64,000 nucleotides of DNA from Clostridia bacterium (lineage in GTDB: Bacteria; Bacillota; Peptococcia; DRI-13; UBA5745), in the NCBI GenBank assembly GCA_018434325.1, contig JAHDPO010000007.1, positions 186,001 to 250,000 on the forward strand. Reading direction: 5' to 3'. The translations under genes and the position numbers were made by a program. Shown here one piece after another: positions 25,364 through 34,950 of the stretch (positions are counted from its first letter, which is position 1; the number at the start of each line of letters is the position of its first letter). The notes beneath the pieces were generated by a model. It was given only the letters and a program-made list of their open reading frames with translations. It had not been told where the DNA came from and ran no database searches.

Positions 25364-25497
25364 CATACCTCTCCCAGTATATTTCTAAAAAATCACATCT
25401 ATATAATCATAACAGGCTTATTTCTATTTTTCTATGAATTAAATCTTAATATTTTCTAACAAAATAAAAAACAACGCAGAAAAAGAGATGGCCTGTA

Positions 25498-25548
25498 ATA
25501 TTGATGCCTGATCAATATCCATCTGAATCGATAGGATTTTGATCAGGC
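25498..25548. promoter_or_regulatory. Overlapping palindrome and hairpin between gntR and the flavoprotein gene
   Basis: A 21-bp palindrome at 25498-25518 has perfect 8-bp arms, ATATTGAT and ATCAATAT. It overlaps a 15-bp hairpin, GCCTGATCAATATCC (25506-25520) against GGATTTTGATCAGGC (25534-25548), with one mismatch. No T-run follows on either strand, so an operator, perhaps for the GntR protein, is more likely than a terminator. The rest of the 230-bp gap is A+T rich with no gene. Confidence 0.5.
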
Positions 25549-25595
25549 ACTAGGATAAACCATAAACTCAGCGATCCCGCCGGCGAAGAAAATTT

Positions 25596-26285
25596 TTATG
25601 CCTGGTAGCGCAGCAGGCCCAGCATAACCTCGCGGGAACGCTCAATGTGGGCTAAGGCCGCCTCCTGAGCCCCCTGGGGGTCCCTGGCCTCAATAGCGGC
25701 CAGAATTTTTCTGTGCTCGTCCAAGGCAAATTTTAAGCGGCCCGGAGTGGACAAGGTGCTGGAACGCAAACGCTGGGTCTGCTCCCGCAAGTCGTTGATC
25801 AAGCTTTCGATTTTTTTATTTTTGGAGGCCCGGTAAAGCAGGGAGTGAAACTGAATGTCCGACTCCACGGTTTTTTCTAAATCGTCGCTTTCCCACAAAA
25901 CGGCTTCCGCATCAATACATTCCTTAATGGCGGCAATCTCTTCTTCCGAGGCCCTGATAGCTGCCTGAGAAGCTGCCATGCCTTCCAGAGCCGCCCGAAT
26001 TTCATAGACGTCGTTAATATCCTGAATGGATAGAGACGCAACATACGTCCCTTTACGGGGAATCATGACAACGTAGCCCTCTGCCTCCAGCTTACGGACG
26101 GCTTCCCGCACCGGTGTACGGCTTACTTCCATTTCATCGGCAAGCTCAGTTTCCATCAGCCTCTCACCGGGTTTAAACTGGTTTTTAATAATCGCCTCTC
26201 TTAAGGCTTCATAAACGACCTCGCCCAAAGGCTTGGAACTATTGAAGTCAACAACCAGTTTGGGCCTTTCCAAATGCTCCGCCAC
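25596..26285 (-). CDS. GntR-family regulator, FadR/FCD subgroup
   Basis: A 229-residue regulator with an N-terminal winged helix (about 15-80; GERLMETELADEMEVSRTPVREAVRKLE) and a C-terminal helical FCD ligand-binding domain (about 85-220) that usually binds an organic acid and a metal. It starts with GTG 26285 after AGGAGG. It lies just upstream of the lipoprotein flavoenzyme in the same direction, so control of that gene or of itself is likely, perhaps through the palindrome at 25498-25518. Confidence 0.92.
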   Translation of the reverse strand: MAEHLERPKLVVDFNSSKPLGEVVYEALREAIIKNQFKPGERLMETELADEMEVSRTPVREAVRKLEAEGYVVMIPRKGTYVASLSIQDINDVYEIRAALEGMAASQAAIRASEEEIAAIKECIDAEAVLWESDDLEKTVESDIQFHSLLYRASKNKKIESLINDLREQTQRLRSSTLSTPGRLKFALDEHRKILAAIEARDPQGAQEAALAHIERSREVMLGLLRYQA

Positions 26286-26320
26286 GTTGTACCCTCCTCT
26301 GCCGATGATAACTTTTTTCT

Positions 26321-26349
26321 ATTTTAACAGATTATCTATTGTTTGTCTG
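26321..26349 (-). promoter_or_regulatory. Promoter of the GntR gene
   Basis: Minus strand CAGACA (26344-26349), 17-base spacer, TAAAAT (26321-26326) with a TG extension. The remainder of the gap 26286-26444 holds only the repeat end at 26397-26421. Confidence 0.5.
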
Positions 26350-26396
26350 CATCCCTTTTCAACAGTTTTCTGGAATGTTCTACAGTTAAAATCGAA

Positions 26397-26421
26397 GTTT
26401 TTAATTGCAGATCAGTATTCT
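26397..26421 (+). repeat. Second copy of the right end of the 17.7-kb hairpin element
   Basis: This 25-bp stretch matches 17837-17861 at 22 of 25 positions (shared core ATTGCAGAT then AGTATT). The rest of the element is not present here, so this is a solo end or a truncated copy. Confidence 0.5.
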
Positions 26422-26444
26422 CCTGTTTTTTCTTTACCTGATGT

Positions 26445-27254
26445 TCAGCCGGCTGCCGGCAGCTGCCCCGACCGATAAGGCGGCCGGCAGACCTGGCAAG
26501 GACCATAAGCGGCCGCCAGCCGGTTCAAATAAGCGGGGATTTTGCTTTTCGCCAGATAGCGGCAATTTTCTGTATGGTATCTTATCCCCCAGCGAGTTAT
26601 ATATACGAGAGGTCCCGCTTCTTTTCGCCCTGCAGCCTGTTCCAGTCCCCGCTCCGGCGGAAGGCTGCGGCCGGTCAGCCAGGCTCTTTGCCGCTTGCTG
26701 AAAATAATCTGCCAGGAATCCGGCAATATAGCGGTGATGCCGTTAAGCCTGGCCGGCGTAAAACACAGGATCAATACCACGTCATCACTGTCATAACGGT
26801 CTTTTTCTTCCTCGGCCTCAGCTGCGAGCACCTCCTCCACTGCTTCAGCATCAAAAGCCGGAACTTTGATGCGGCGCCATTCAATGGCTGCCCGAAACTC
26901 CGGATAGGCACTTAAATACTTGTTCAAACAGCCGGCGGCCCAAATACTGCCTAAGCCTGCTGCCGCCGCCTCCTTCAGGAGCTTGTCATCGGAAAACTCT
27001 TGGAGCTGCATCCCCAAACCCACAGCCTGCTGTAAAAGGTAGCTGCTTTCGGCCAGCTCCCGGCAGGCGGCAGCCAAAGCATGATCAAGAATCAGCGTTC
27101 CCCGGATAGTGTAGATCAAAGCAATGCACAAAAGCAAAACGAGAAGCAAAACGGGCAGGGTCAGCATCCCTTCCACAGCCAGGCTGCCTTGTTGACTCCT
27201 CAGCAGCTTTGATTTGCCGCCTTTTTTATGAAACCAAAGTAAAGGGACGGTCAT
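26445..27254 (-). CDS. TadE-like pilin with C-terminal cysteine-histidine domain
   Basis: A 269-residue protein and the last gene of the pilus locus. Residues 22-50 (QQGSLAVEGMLTLPVLLLVL) form a TadE-type prepilin-like N-terminus with Gly-Ser, a Glu a few residues later and a long hydrophobic helix. The middle is helical and acidic. The C-terminal 45 residues contain YHTENCRYLAKSKIP then YGPCQVCRPP, which matches a small Cys/His domain seen at the end of nuclease-like and surface proteins of Bacillota (YHxxxCxYL...CxxC) and may bind a metal. Combining a pseudopilin N-terminus with this domain is unusual. The start overlaps the upstream gene by 29 bases. Confidence 0.72.
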   Translation of the reverse strand: MTVPLLWFHKKGGKSKLLRSQQGSLAVEGMLTLPVLLLVLLLCIALIYTIRGTLILDHALAAACRELAESSYLLQQAVGLGMQLQEFSDDKLLKEAAAAGLGSIWAAGCLNKYLSAYPEFRAAIEWRRIKVPAFDAEAVEEVLAAEAEEEKDRYDSDDVVLILCFTPARLNGITAILPDSWQIIFSKRQRAWLTGRSLPPERGLEQAAGRKEAGPLVYITRWGIRYHTENCRYLAKSKIPAYLNRLAAAYGPCQVCRPPYRSGQLPAAG

Positions 27255-28764
27255 AGCCCATCACGCCTTTCCATCTGATTAATGTAACCCCAAAAGGCCA
27301 TAGAGACAGCTTCGTCTCGACAATCACTTTCACTTCCGTAGCATAACGGCTGAGGCTGAAATCTGCCGCGCTCACTGGGCCTGCCATTTCCAGCCCGCCG
27401 CGAAAGGGATTCTTTATCTGCCAGTACCAGAGATTAGTTTGAATCAATCGCTGCACAGCCTGTTTTTGGAGGCTTCCCCTTTGGCAAAGCAAAAAAAGCC
27501 TTAAATGATCTTTATAAGACATAGTCAGCCGGGTTTGACCGGGAAAAGCGGCAATCCTCTGGCCGTTAAAGAGCTTCTCCACTTCGCTCCCTCCTTTAAG
27601 CATCGCTTCCAAAGCCGCTTTAGCTAAAGTGATCTCGTCCACTACTTCCATGTCTATTACGGACTTGAGCAGATGAAGGCCTGAGCGCAGCAAAAAAAGC
27701 TGTAGGGCGGTATAGCGCAGATTATCCCAACTGTTGTCGTATCCCCACAAAACGTATTCCGCCTCACAGCGTGAGAAATAGCGCTCCATTGCCGGCTTAT
27801 TGGTGGCATAATCCAATTCCTGCAATAAATACTCAGTAAATAGCAGCTTATCTCTACCCTTAGCTAAAACTTCCGCTAGGTTTTTTTGAAAATCCGCCAG
27901 AAAAACCTTTATTTCTTCCAAAGCACCAGGCGGGAGGATAGCCCCCGAAGCTGCCACATCATTTGCCTTACTATTGGAAGGGGCGAATAATCTTTCGGCG
28001 AAAGCAGTCAGCTTGTCCAATTGTTTTTTGCTCTCCCCAGCGGCGGCAGCCCGGGCTCCTCCGGCGCCCTCAGGCAGGTTAACATCGGCAAAGCCGTCGC
28101 TGATGGGCCAAGGCAGAAAAAAGTGCCAGAGCCTTACGCCGCCGAAATCCTCTTTCTGCTGGACCTCCTCTGCTTCCAAACCTGCCTCTGCTCCCAAACC
28201 TGCCTCCTCACCCCAGTCAGCCGGGATATCAGCGGCAGACTGCCCTGAAAGCTCTTCCTCCGGCCAAAGTTTAAGAAGGCTTTGCCAATCCGACAGGCCC
28301 AAAAAGTCCAACAGTTCTTGTCCTGCCTGAAACCAGCCTTCGATTCTTTGGCTGTCCACCGCCTGAATAGTCAATATCTCCTCCTGCTGCAGGCGGCCTT
28401 CTTCAGGAAAGCTTAAAGCATAGATCAGGCATTTTTGGCTGTTGATTGCCCCCGGCTCACCCAGGTTAGCTGCAAAGTAGGCTTTGCCTAATGCTTGCAG
28501 ATCTTCATCCCAGGTATCCAGGGCAAACAAGCCCATTTCCCGAACCAAATCAGCCTGATAATGAGACAATATAGAGGCGGTCGAAGCCTCCAAGGCCGTC
28601 ACTGCCTGCTGCTTGGCCGTCAGGTAGCGGCCAAAATTAAACAACGCCAGAAGCAATAGGATCAAAGCGGAACCCGCCAGCAAAAAATATACGGTTATTA
28701 TCCCTTCATCTTTACCAATGAAGGAAGGCCATTTCTTTATCTCTTTTTTTCTTAATGAAACCAT
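27226..28764 (-). CDS. TadG-like pilus-locus membrane-anchored protein
   Basis: A 512-residue protein with a single N-terminal membrane helix after a prepilin-like charged region (about 18-45, DEGIITVYFLLAGSALILLLL) and a long extracytoplasmic part. The layout resembles TadG-like minor pilus proteins and DUF5702-like proteins of Clostridia, with the stretch KQQAVTALEASTASILSHYQADL after the helix. A Glu/Gln/Ala-rich low-complexity segment lies near residues 165-210. Function is assumed from the locus: a minor pilin or anchor. It overlaps its neighbours by 13 and 29 bases. Confidence 0.68.
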   Translation of the reverse strand: MVSLRKKEIKKWPSFIGKDEGIITVYFLLAGSALILLLLALFNFGRYLTAKQQAVTALEASTASILSHYQADLVREMGLFALDTWDEDLQALGKAYFAANLGEPGAINSQKCLIYALSFPEEGRLQQEEILTIQAVDSQRIEGWFQAGQELLDFLGLSDWQSLLKLWPEEELSGQSAADIPADWGEEAGLGAEAGLEAEEVQQKEDFGGVRLWHFFLPWPISDGFADVNLPEGAGGARAAAAGESKKQLDKLTAFAERLFAPSNSKANDVAASGAILPPGALEEIKVFLADFQKNLAEVLAKGRDKLLFTEYLLQELDYATNKPAMERYFSRCEAEYVLWGYDNSWDNLRYTALQLFLLRSGLHLLKSVIDMEVVDEITLAKAALEAMLKGGSEVEKLFNGQRIAAFPGQTRLTMSYKDHLRLFLLCQRGSLQKQAVQRLIQTNLWYWQIKNPFRGGLEMAGPVSAADFSLSRYATEVKVIVETKLSLWPFGVTLIRWKGVMGYDRPFTLVS

Positions 28765-29030
28765 GAAGGCAAGCGCTCCTTTAGGCTATACCCTAAATCA
28801 ATCAATAAATCAGCATCCCTGATCCTTCTGGCCGGCGGCCCGCCTTTTAAGAAAGCTGGCTTACCGGCAAGGTCTCCCGTCTGCTGCTCCGCTTCAAATC
28901 TTTCAGCCTCCACCACCAGATCATTTTGCAAAAGAAAACCCCAGCGGACAAACAAAACCAGCAGCAATAAAATCAACGGCAGAATCAATAACGCTTCTAC
29001 GCTAAGACTGCCCGTATGCCCTCTATTCAT
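28752..29030 (-). CDS. Small TadE-like pseudopilin
   Basis: A 92-residue protein beginning MNRGHTGSLSVEALLILPLIL: Gly-Ser, then Glu at +5 from the expected cleavage site, and a hydrophobic helix, as in TadE/TadF pseudopilins. The prepilin peptidase is the next gene upstream, three bases away. The rest is polar with no recognised domain. Confidence 0.75.
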   Translation of the reverse strand: MNRGHTGSLSVEALLILPLILLLLVLFVRWGFLLQNDLVVEAERFEAEQQTGDLAGKPAFLKGGPPARRIRDADLLIDLGYSLKERLPSWFH

Positions 29031-29033
29031 ATT

Positions 29034-29486
29034 TTATCCCCCCGCTACAACCGGCAGCTGTAAAAGCAGCCAAAGGCTGAAGGCGGAGCTAATAAAAGGC
29101 ACAAAGGGAATTTGCCGTTCTTTGGGGATTTTTTGAATGACAGCCCAAAAAATAGCGCCCAAACAGCCCACACCCAAGGGCAATAGAAAAAGAGAAAACT
29201 GCTCGATTCTAAGATAGAGGGCCAAAGCTGCCAAAAGCTTAATGTCGCCGCCGCCCAGGGACCACTTCGTTAAAGCCGATAGCAGCCTTAAAAGCACGTA
29301 GACCCCCAGGGCAAAAGCCACATCGGCAAAAGCAACGCCGGGCAAGGACAGAAGACAAATAGCTAAAACAGCGGCAGGCGGAACATAGCGGCTGCGCAGG
29401 TCTATCCAGCTCAAGGCCAGCAAAAGAACTAAAACCAACAAGTTGACGGCGGGTTTAGCCGATAATTTGACTATAGCTATGGTCAT
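29034..29486 (-). CDS. Prepilin peptidase, A24 family (TadV/CpaA-like)
   Basis: A 150-residue membrane protease that would cleave the leader of Flp and pseudopilins. The two catalytic aspartates are in SWIDLRSR (Asp28) and GGGDIK (Asp about 80), the GxGD family signature. It is the short form without the N-terminal methyltransferase domain, as usual for tad loci. ATG 29486 follows AAAGGAAA and lies inside the end of the giant surface-protein gene (32-base overlap), so the two are probably coupled. Confidence 0.88.
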   Translation of the reverse strand: MTIAIVKLSAKPAVNLLVLVLLLALSWIDLRSRYVPPAAVLAICLLSLPGVAFADVAFALGVYVLLRLLSALTKWSLGGGDIKLLAALALYLRIEQFSLFLLPLGVGCLGAIFWAVIQKIPKERQIPFVPFISSAFSLWLLLQLPVVAGG

Positions 29487-32400
29487 AGATATTTCCTTTC
29501 ACTTTTATGGTGATTAGGACTGTTTCTGTTTTATAGCCGCCGCCGGCCTTGGGCTTATAGGCGGTCAGCTTGACGGTATAAGTTCCTGCCGGCATATCAA
29601 GGGGAACGATCACCACCTTGTCCCTGCCTTCACCCTTCATGCGGCCGCTGTGCCAATTCATTTCCTTTGGCGGCGCTGCACTATTTAACGGATGCTCAGG
29701 AAAGAGGTCTGTTTTGTTGGTATTCGTCAAATGATTCCGGAGATACCACATCTCCGCTTCTACCTTGACGGCGCCGCCGGTGGTATAGGCGTTAATCAGG
29801 ATAGCCTGACCGGCGGCATAAACCTCTTTTTCACTTTCTCCTGCGATGGCAAGAGGCGACTCCGCCTGGACAGTCCGGCTATACCAACCGCTCCATTTTC
29901 CCAGGAGGGCAGGATTACGATTCCTTGGATCATCCTTGATCCGCACCCGAAACTGGTAAACTCCCTCTGCTTCCAGCCCCATAGCCTCAAACGTGGATTT
30001 CCATCCGCCGCCCAGAGGCTGCCAGGCGCTTTCTCCCGGCCGGTAAACCTGCCACTCCTCCTCAACGATAGGATCACCCTCCGGGTCCCAGCGATTGACG
30101 GTTAGCTGGTAAGGTTCGTCGATGACCACGGGGCTGGGCGATATCGTAAAACTCACGGCAGGGGCTAAATTTTCCGTTATCACCAAGACCTTCCTTTGAG
30201 CCGGCAAGGACCATTCCGGGAGTACGCCGTACATGCTGCTCCCCTGATCCTTTACTTTCAACTCAACGGTATAAAGCCCCGGTCCATACTTAGACAGATC
30301 CTCCGGCTTGACTGCCCCGTAATTGATCCAGCTTCCGTCCGGTTTCTGCAATCGCCAAACCCTTTCGATGATAGCATAGGCAGAGTAGCTCTGATCCTCA
30401 ATAACAAAAGGCTGACCTGCAATCTGACTAAAGGGGGCAACGGTGAACCGGGCTGTCGGAGGCATCCTAAGCGACGAGGTACTAACTACTGTGGAATAAG
30501 GCATACTCCAGCTGCCCTCTTCATCTTGCACCCGTAAGTAGACATAATAATTCTTATATCTGTCCAGCGGGCCCGGCAGCTTCCCTTCTGTCCACTCCGG
30601 ATCATCTATCTCCTTCCACTTCCATTCCTCTTTTATAATGCCTTTATTGGCTTTGCCGCTATGGTCCGGATCTTGGCTTTGATTATCTATGGTCAGTAAA
30701 TATTTCCTGAGAGAGCTGCTGTACTCTGTACTTGCCGTAAAATAAGCCGTCGGCCGCCGGTGAACGAAGATATCCAGTGTCTCTGTGGGCATATAAGACC
30801 ACTTACGGTAGTTGGCGAAACGCGAATCTGCTTTCGGCTCATCCTGAACTCGAAAATCAACGCTGAATTTGCCTACCCGGTCAAATACAGTTATCTGCTT
30901 GCCCAGCTCTGTTTTATGGTACTCAGCCCGGCCCAAGCTATTTTCAAAATAATGGCTGTTATGATCATACAGCCATTTTCGGGCAATCTCCGGGTCCTGC
31001 TCCGGATCATTGTAATAGGTTTCGTATTTGATCTCCTCATTAAGCAAAACGTATTCTTCCAGCCCTGCCGGCTCATTAGCCAATGCCGTTTTAATGTATT
31101 GGGCGGCTTCGTTGGCAATCCCGGCCGTATCGGCCGGCTGGGCTTTAATGGCGCTGCCCTTGCCCATAAGATTCTGTAGCAATGTTTGTATTTCCGATTG
31201 CTTCTCAAGTCCAAGATAATGAACATTGTTATTAATTAAGCTTGTCGTGACCGCCACGCTGTCTGACCTGTAAGTTATGGGCTGCTCCGTCAGATTGAGC
31301 AGGAATCGGTCGGGTGTATCTTTCCAGGTAATCTCGTCGATTAAATCCCGGAAATCCTTGTTGACTGTTTCTTTAAGGGTGAAGTTATTAAACCGTATCG
31401 TATTTCTGCCGCCATCTTCCGGCAAATGGCGGTGGAAGCGATTGACTGCCGCAATACCATATTGGGAAGGGAAACCATAATAAATGGTTCCCTGAGTGCT
31501 GCCCTGGCCTGTGATCAACAGGTTATTTCCTTCATATATGCTGAAATTGCCTTTTGTATGGACAACCTTAATGCTTTTTTGCAGAGAGTACGGCAGGGGT
31601 ACGCTTTGCCTTAGCTTCACCTCTCGGTTAAAGTATACTGCCGACCCGCCGTCTGCCAGCCTCTCCCGCCACCAAAAATCATTGGTGCCGTTGCCTTTGA
31701 TAAAATCCCCCGCCTGATGGGACATCAAGCCTCTGAGATCATCATTAAGATAAAGTGCATAAAGCTGCATTTGCGTAGGGGTGATTAAAACCATGTGACC
31801 TATTCCATAAGACATATAAAACCCTTCCGGGCCGGTATTGAAAAGGAAGGCGGGAATCGTCTCCGCCCGAACATTGTAGCCGGTCAAATCCACATCAAAG
31901 GTAAACTCCTGGGTATTTGTTGAAGAATCCCGCACCAGCAAGTGATCTGCCGGAGCGTTTCTTAACTGCTCACCATTATCGATAACTATTTTTGATTGCC
32001 AGCCTTCCACCGCTTCTCTGCCGAAACCTTTGTAGGTATAACTGTTGCCCGTCTGCTGAAACTGGCCGTCTTCACTGCCAAAGCCGTTTTGCCGGTAGGT
32101 TCTGACCTCCCATGGAAAAGAGGTTTTTACCGCAGTACTGTACCGCTCATAAAAGCTTATATTCGCTTTGACTTCACTGCCAAGCCGGCTGTTGATGACC
32201 GCTTGCATCTCCCTTGCTTTATTGCCATCCAGCTTGTCCATAATAATAGCAATATCCGGCTTTTTAATTTTAATGGGACGAAAACTCACCGAGGGCTGAT
32301 TATTAATAACTTCCGCTGTTTTTTCCGCTGCCGGCTTCCAGCGGGTATTGCTGCGGAGAATGTCTTCCGGTTCGATGAATTCCTCCAGAGTAGCCTGGCC

Positions 32401-34929
32401 GAATTCCTCAACCACCTCCAGCTCAAAGCGATAGCGACCCACATCGGCGCCTTTGATCAGGGGCATCGTCTCGTTGCCGGGAGCAAAGGTAATCCAGGCT
32501 TCGTCTTCAAAGCTGCCGTCGTTATTGCTGTCATACCGGTACTTCCAAATCCGCTCCTTAATCCGGTCTCCATCGATCACCTGGGAGGTATCCTGGGGTT
32601 GAATAGCAGCCTTACGGTTATTCGCAGCCTCCCGCATCAGCAGCGCAGGCAGCATAAAGTCGGCTGTGGGCGCTGCGTCCGGATAAATTTTGATGGTTTG
32701 CTCAAACCATAGCGAATAATACCCGGCGGCATTTTTAACCTTCAGCCGGATTTGCCAATTCCCCGGTTCTTTAAAAAGTAAAGCTCTGGTCTGCATGTCG
32801 GCGGCAATTCTCACCCGGCAGCTGTTCTTTGCCTGGCCGGATAAGGGAATATATTCCCATACCGTATCTTCCCATAGTATAGGGGAATGAGGAGTCGTTG
32901 CACTGCCGGCGGCGTTGAGATCCAGACGCCGATTTACTTTATAAGTACCGTCTATAGAAAAATATGCCCGGGGTATAGCAGGCTCCGCTTCAATTTGCTT
33001 AGTGACCGCGTCCGTCAAGCCATCGTCGTCCGTCACCGTCAAACGGATGGCATAGACGCCGGCTTTATCGAAATGGACGGTGCTCTTTTCTCCGGCTAAA
33101 ACTCCCTTCATGGCATCGCCGGGCGTAACTGCCCACTCATAGCTGACGATATTGCCGTCAGGATCGTAAGATGTGGAACGTATTTCGATATCTTGACCCT
33201 GCAGCACCTTGCCCGGGGCATCGATCCGGGCTGCCGGCGGCTGATTTTCTAAGATCAAAATACTCCGGGAAGCTGAGGAAGAAGCGCCCTGATTATCGGT
33301 TACGGTTAATTTCAGCTCGTACCGGCCGGCTTTGCTGAAATGGATGCTGCCACCGCTGCCGTCGTTCTCGCTTAAACTTGGCACGGCGCCGGTTGCCGGC
33401 GTCAGCTGCCAATCCCAGCTCACGATATGACCGTCGTCATCGCAGCTGTTATCCGTAACCAAAACCGCGGCTCCCTCTTTACTATGTTCAGGCATATTGA
33501 AGCTTGCGCCGGGCGGCTTATTGCCTTGGATAACCTCAATGGCTTTGGTTAAGCTATCCGTTCTGCCATTGCTGTCCCAAATATTCAGCTTCACCGAATA
33601 AATACCGGACTGCATGAAGGTAAGGGAGCTGACGCTGCCGTCGGTCTTCATGTCGGAGATAACGCCAGCTCCGGGAGTAATCAGCCACTCCCTTTTGATA
33701 ATGGAGCCGCTGGAGGTAGACAGATCCTCCACCGCAACGTTAAATCCGGTAAGCATATAGCCGGGCAGAGAAAAGTTAGCTTGTATATCCGGCGGCAGCG
33801 GCGGGCCGGTAACCAGCACATACTGTACTATTTCATCACTCAAGCCGTCATTGTCGATGACCTTTAAATGAATCTGCCTCAGGCCGGCATAATTGAAAGT
33901 GACTGTACCGCCGCCGCTGCTGCTTAGGTTGGCCTCTGCCCCTTCTTCTGGCGTCAATGTCCAGATTCGGCTGGTGATCGCGCCATCGGGATCATAGCTA
34001 AGATCCGTTACTTTTATGGATTCTCCCGGCCTGGCCATTAAAGGGACCTGGAAACTGGCCACCGGCGGCTGTTTAGTCGGGGAAGGCTGCGGCTCCCGGG
34101 GCGGCTGGGGAAGATCTCCTACGGCAAAAGGGAGAATTTTCGTCGTCGTACGGCCCACTTTGTCCGTTACCGACAGCTCCGCTTTATATGTTCCTTCTGC
34201 CGGCACTGTCCAGGACGCCTTAGCATTGTCTATGCGGACAACATTTGTGTAACTGGCCACGGTATTGCCGTTCACCGCAAAGGTGACCCTGCTGAGACCA
34301 TTACCCCCCACGCCCGAATTGCCGGCAGCGGCAGCAAAACCGGCTGCGGATAGAGTGAAATCAGCCTGGCCTCCTGCCTTAGCAGAATAGTCGTAGCCTA
34401 TGACTGCCGTCGGGCAGGGCGTAGTCTGCACCTCAGCGATCCAGGAGGAGCATACGGTAGGCCTCGCACCGCAAAGCTCCGCCAGGGCTCTGATCCAGAT
34501 GCGGCTGCTGCTTTTGCCGTTGATAGACAGGGTATTGCCGCCGAAGGCAGGATCATTGAGCTTGCTTTGCACAAAAGCCAGATTGCCATTAAGCAAAGCA
34601 ACCCATTGGCTCAGCTGGCTAATGGGAACGAAATTGAATTCCAGATATTTCTGATCCACAATACAGGGGGTAAGGCCGGAACCTTGCAGCACCCCTTTTT
34701 CGTTGACCACCCGAATGGTCCAGTCCCGGCTGTATTTAAAAGGAGCCTGGCCAATCCCTCCATTTACTCTGGTGTTCACACCGCTGATAACAGCGGCAGC
34801 CCCCGAGGTGATCTCACCAAATTCCCGAATGTAATCGATGATGGTATTGGCTCGCAATTGGCCAAACGCCGGCCACAGCAGCAAGCAGATCAGGAAAACG
34901 GCAATAAATCTTTGTGCTTTTGCTTTCAC
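29455..34929 (-). CDS. Giant PKD-repeat surface protein of the pilus locus
   Basis: A 1824-residue secreted protein with a signal peptide (about 1-27, FIAVFLICLLLWPAFGQLRA). At least four PKD-type repeats lie at roughly residues 280-660 (recurring SYDPDG, SCDDDG and the E/DW tryptophan: SYDPDGNIVSYEWAV). More divergent PKD or Ig-like repeats follow, a central region (about 920-1330) of other fold that includes KPDIAIIMDKLDG and a long YTYKGFGREAVEGWQSK region, and further PKD-like repeats to the end. No C-terminal membrane anchor or sortase signal is seen. It sits between cpaB and the prepilin peptidase, so it may be a pilus-tip or pilus-associated adhesin. A structured leader ends just upstream (34951-35070). 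Confidence 0.85.
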   Translation of the reverse strand: MKAKAQRFIAVFLICLLLWPAFGQLRANTIIDYIREFGEITSGAAAVISGVNTRVNGGIGQAPFKYSRDWTIRVVNEKGVLQGSGLTPCIVDQKYLEFNFVPISQLSQWVALLNGNLAFVQSKLNDPAFGGNTLSINGKSSSRIWIRALAELCGARPTVCSSWIAEVQTTPCPTAVIGYDYSAKAGGQADFTLSAAGFAAAAGNSGVGGNGLSRVTFAVNGNTVASYTNVVRIDNAKASWTVPAEGTYKAELSVTDKVGRTTTKILPFAVGDLPQPPREPQPSPTKQPPVASFQVPLMARPGESIKVTDLSYDPDGAITSRIWTLTPEEGAEANLSSSGGGTVTFNYAGLRQIHLKVIDNDGLSDEIVQYVLVTGPPLPPDIQANFSLPGYMLTGFNVAVEDLSTSSGSIIKREWLITPGAGVISDMKTDGSVSSLTFMQSGIYSVKLNIWDSNGRTDSLTKAIEVIQGNKPPGASFNMPEHSKEGAAVLVTDNSCDDDGHIVSWDWQLTPATGAVPSLSENDGSGGSIHFSKAGRYELKLTVTDNQGASSSASRSILILENQPPAARIDAPGKVLQGQDIEIRSTSYDPDGNIVSYEWAVTPGDAMKGVLAGEKSTVHFDKAGVYAIRLTVTDDDGLTDAVTKQIEAEPAIPRAYFSIDGTYKVNRRLDLNAAGSATTPHSPILWEDTVWEYIPLSGQAKNSCRVRIAADMQTRALLFKEPGNWQIRLKVKNAAGYYSLWFEQTIKIYPDAAPTADFMLPALLMREAANNRKAAIQPQDTSQVIDGDRIKERIWKYRYDSNNDGSFEDEAWITFAPGNETMPLIKGADVGRYRFELEVVEEFGQATLEEFIEPEDILRSNTRWKPAAEKTAEVINNQPSVSFRPIKIKKPDIAIIMDKLDGNKAREMQAVINSRLGSEVKANISFYERYSTAVKTSFPWEVRTYRQNGFGSEDGQFQQTGNSYTYKGFGREAVEGWQSKIVIDNGEQLRNAPADHLLVRDSSTNTQEFTFDVDLTGYNVRAETIPAFLFNTGPEGFYMSYGIGHMVLITPTQMQLYALYLNDDLRGLMSHQAGDFIKGNGTNDFWWRERLADGGSAVYFNREVKLRQSVPLPYSLQKSIKVVHTKGNFSIYEGNNLLITGQGSTQGTIYYGFPSQYGIAAVNRFHRHLPEDGGRNTIRFNNFTLKETVNKDFRDLIDEITWKDTPDRFLLNLTEQPITYRSDSVAVTTSLINNNVHYLGLEKQSEIQTLLQNLMGKGSAIKAQPADTAGIANEAAQYIKTALANEPAGLEEYVLLNEEIKYETYYNDPEQDPEIARKWLYDHNSHYFENSLGRAEYHKTELGKQITVFDRVGKFSVDFRVQDEPKADSRFANYRKWSYMPTETLDIFVHRRPTAYFTASTEYSSSLRKYLLTIDNQSQDPDHSGKANKGIIKEEWKWKEIDDPEWTEGKLPGPLDRYKNYYVYLRVQDEEGSWSMPYSTVVSTSSLRMPPTARFTVAPFSQIAGQPFVIEDQSYSAYAIIERVWRLQKPDGSWINYGAVKPEDLSKYGPGLYTVELKVKDQGSSMYGVLPEWSLPAQRKVLVITENLAPAVSFTISPSPVVIDEPYQLTVNRWDPEGDPIVEEEWQVYRPGESAWQPLGGGWKSTFEAMGLEAEGVYQFRVRIKDDPRNRNPALLGKWSGWYSRTVQAESPLAIAGESEKEVYAAGQAILINAYTTGGAVKVEAEMWYLRNHLTNTNKTDLFPEHPLNSAAPPKEMNWHSGRMKGEGRDKVVIVPLDMPAGTYTVKLTAYKPKAGGGYKTETVLITIKVKGNIYDHSYSQIIG

Positions 34930-34950
34930 TCCCCTCCCCCTTCCTTTCTT

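Noticed and set aside
25506-25548. Intrinsic terminator of gntR
   Set aside because: The stem is good, but neither strand has a T-run directly after it.
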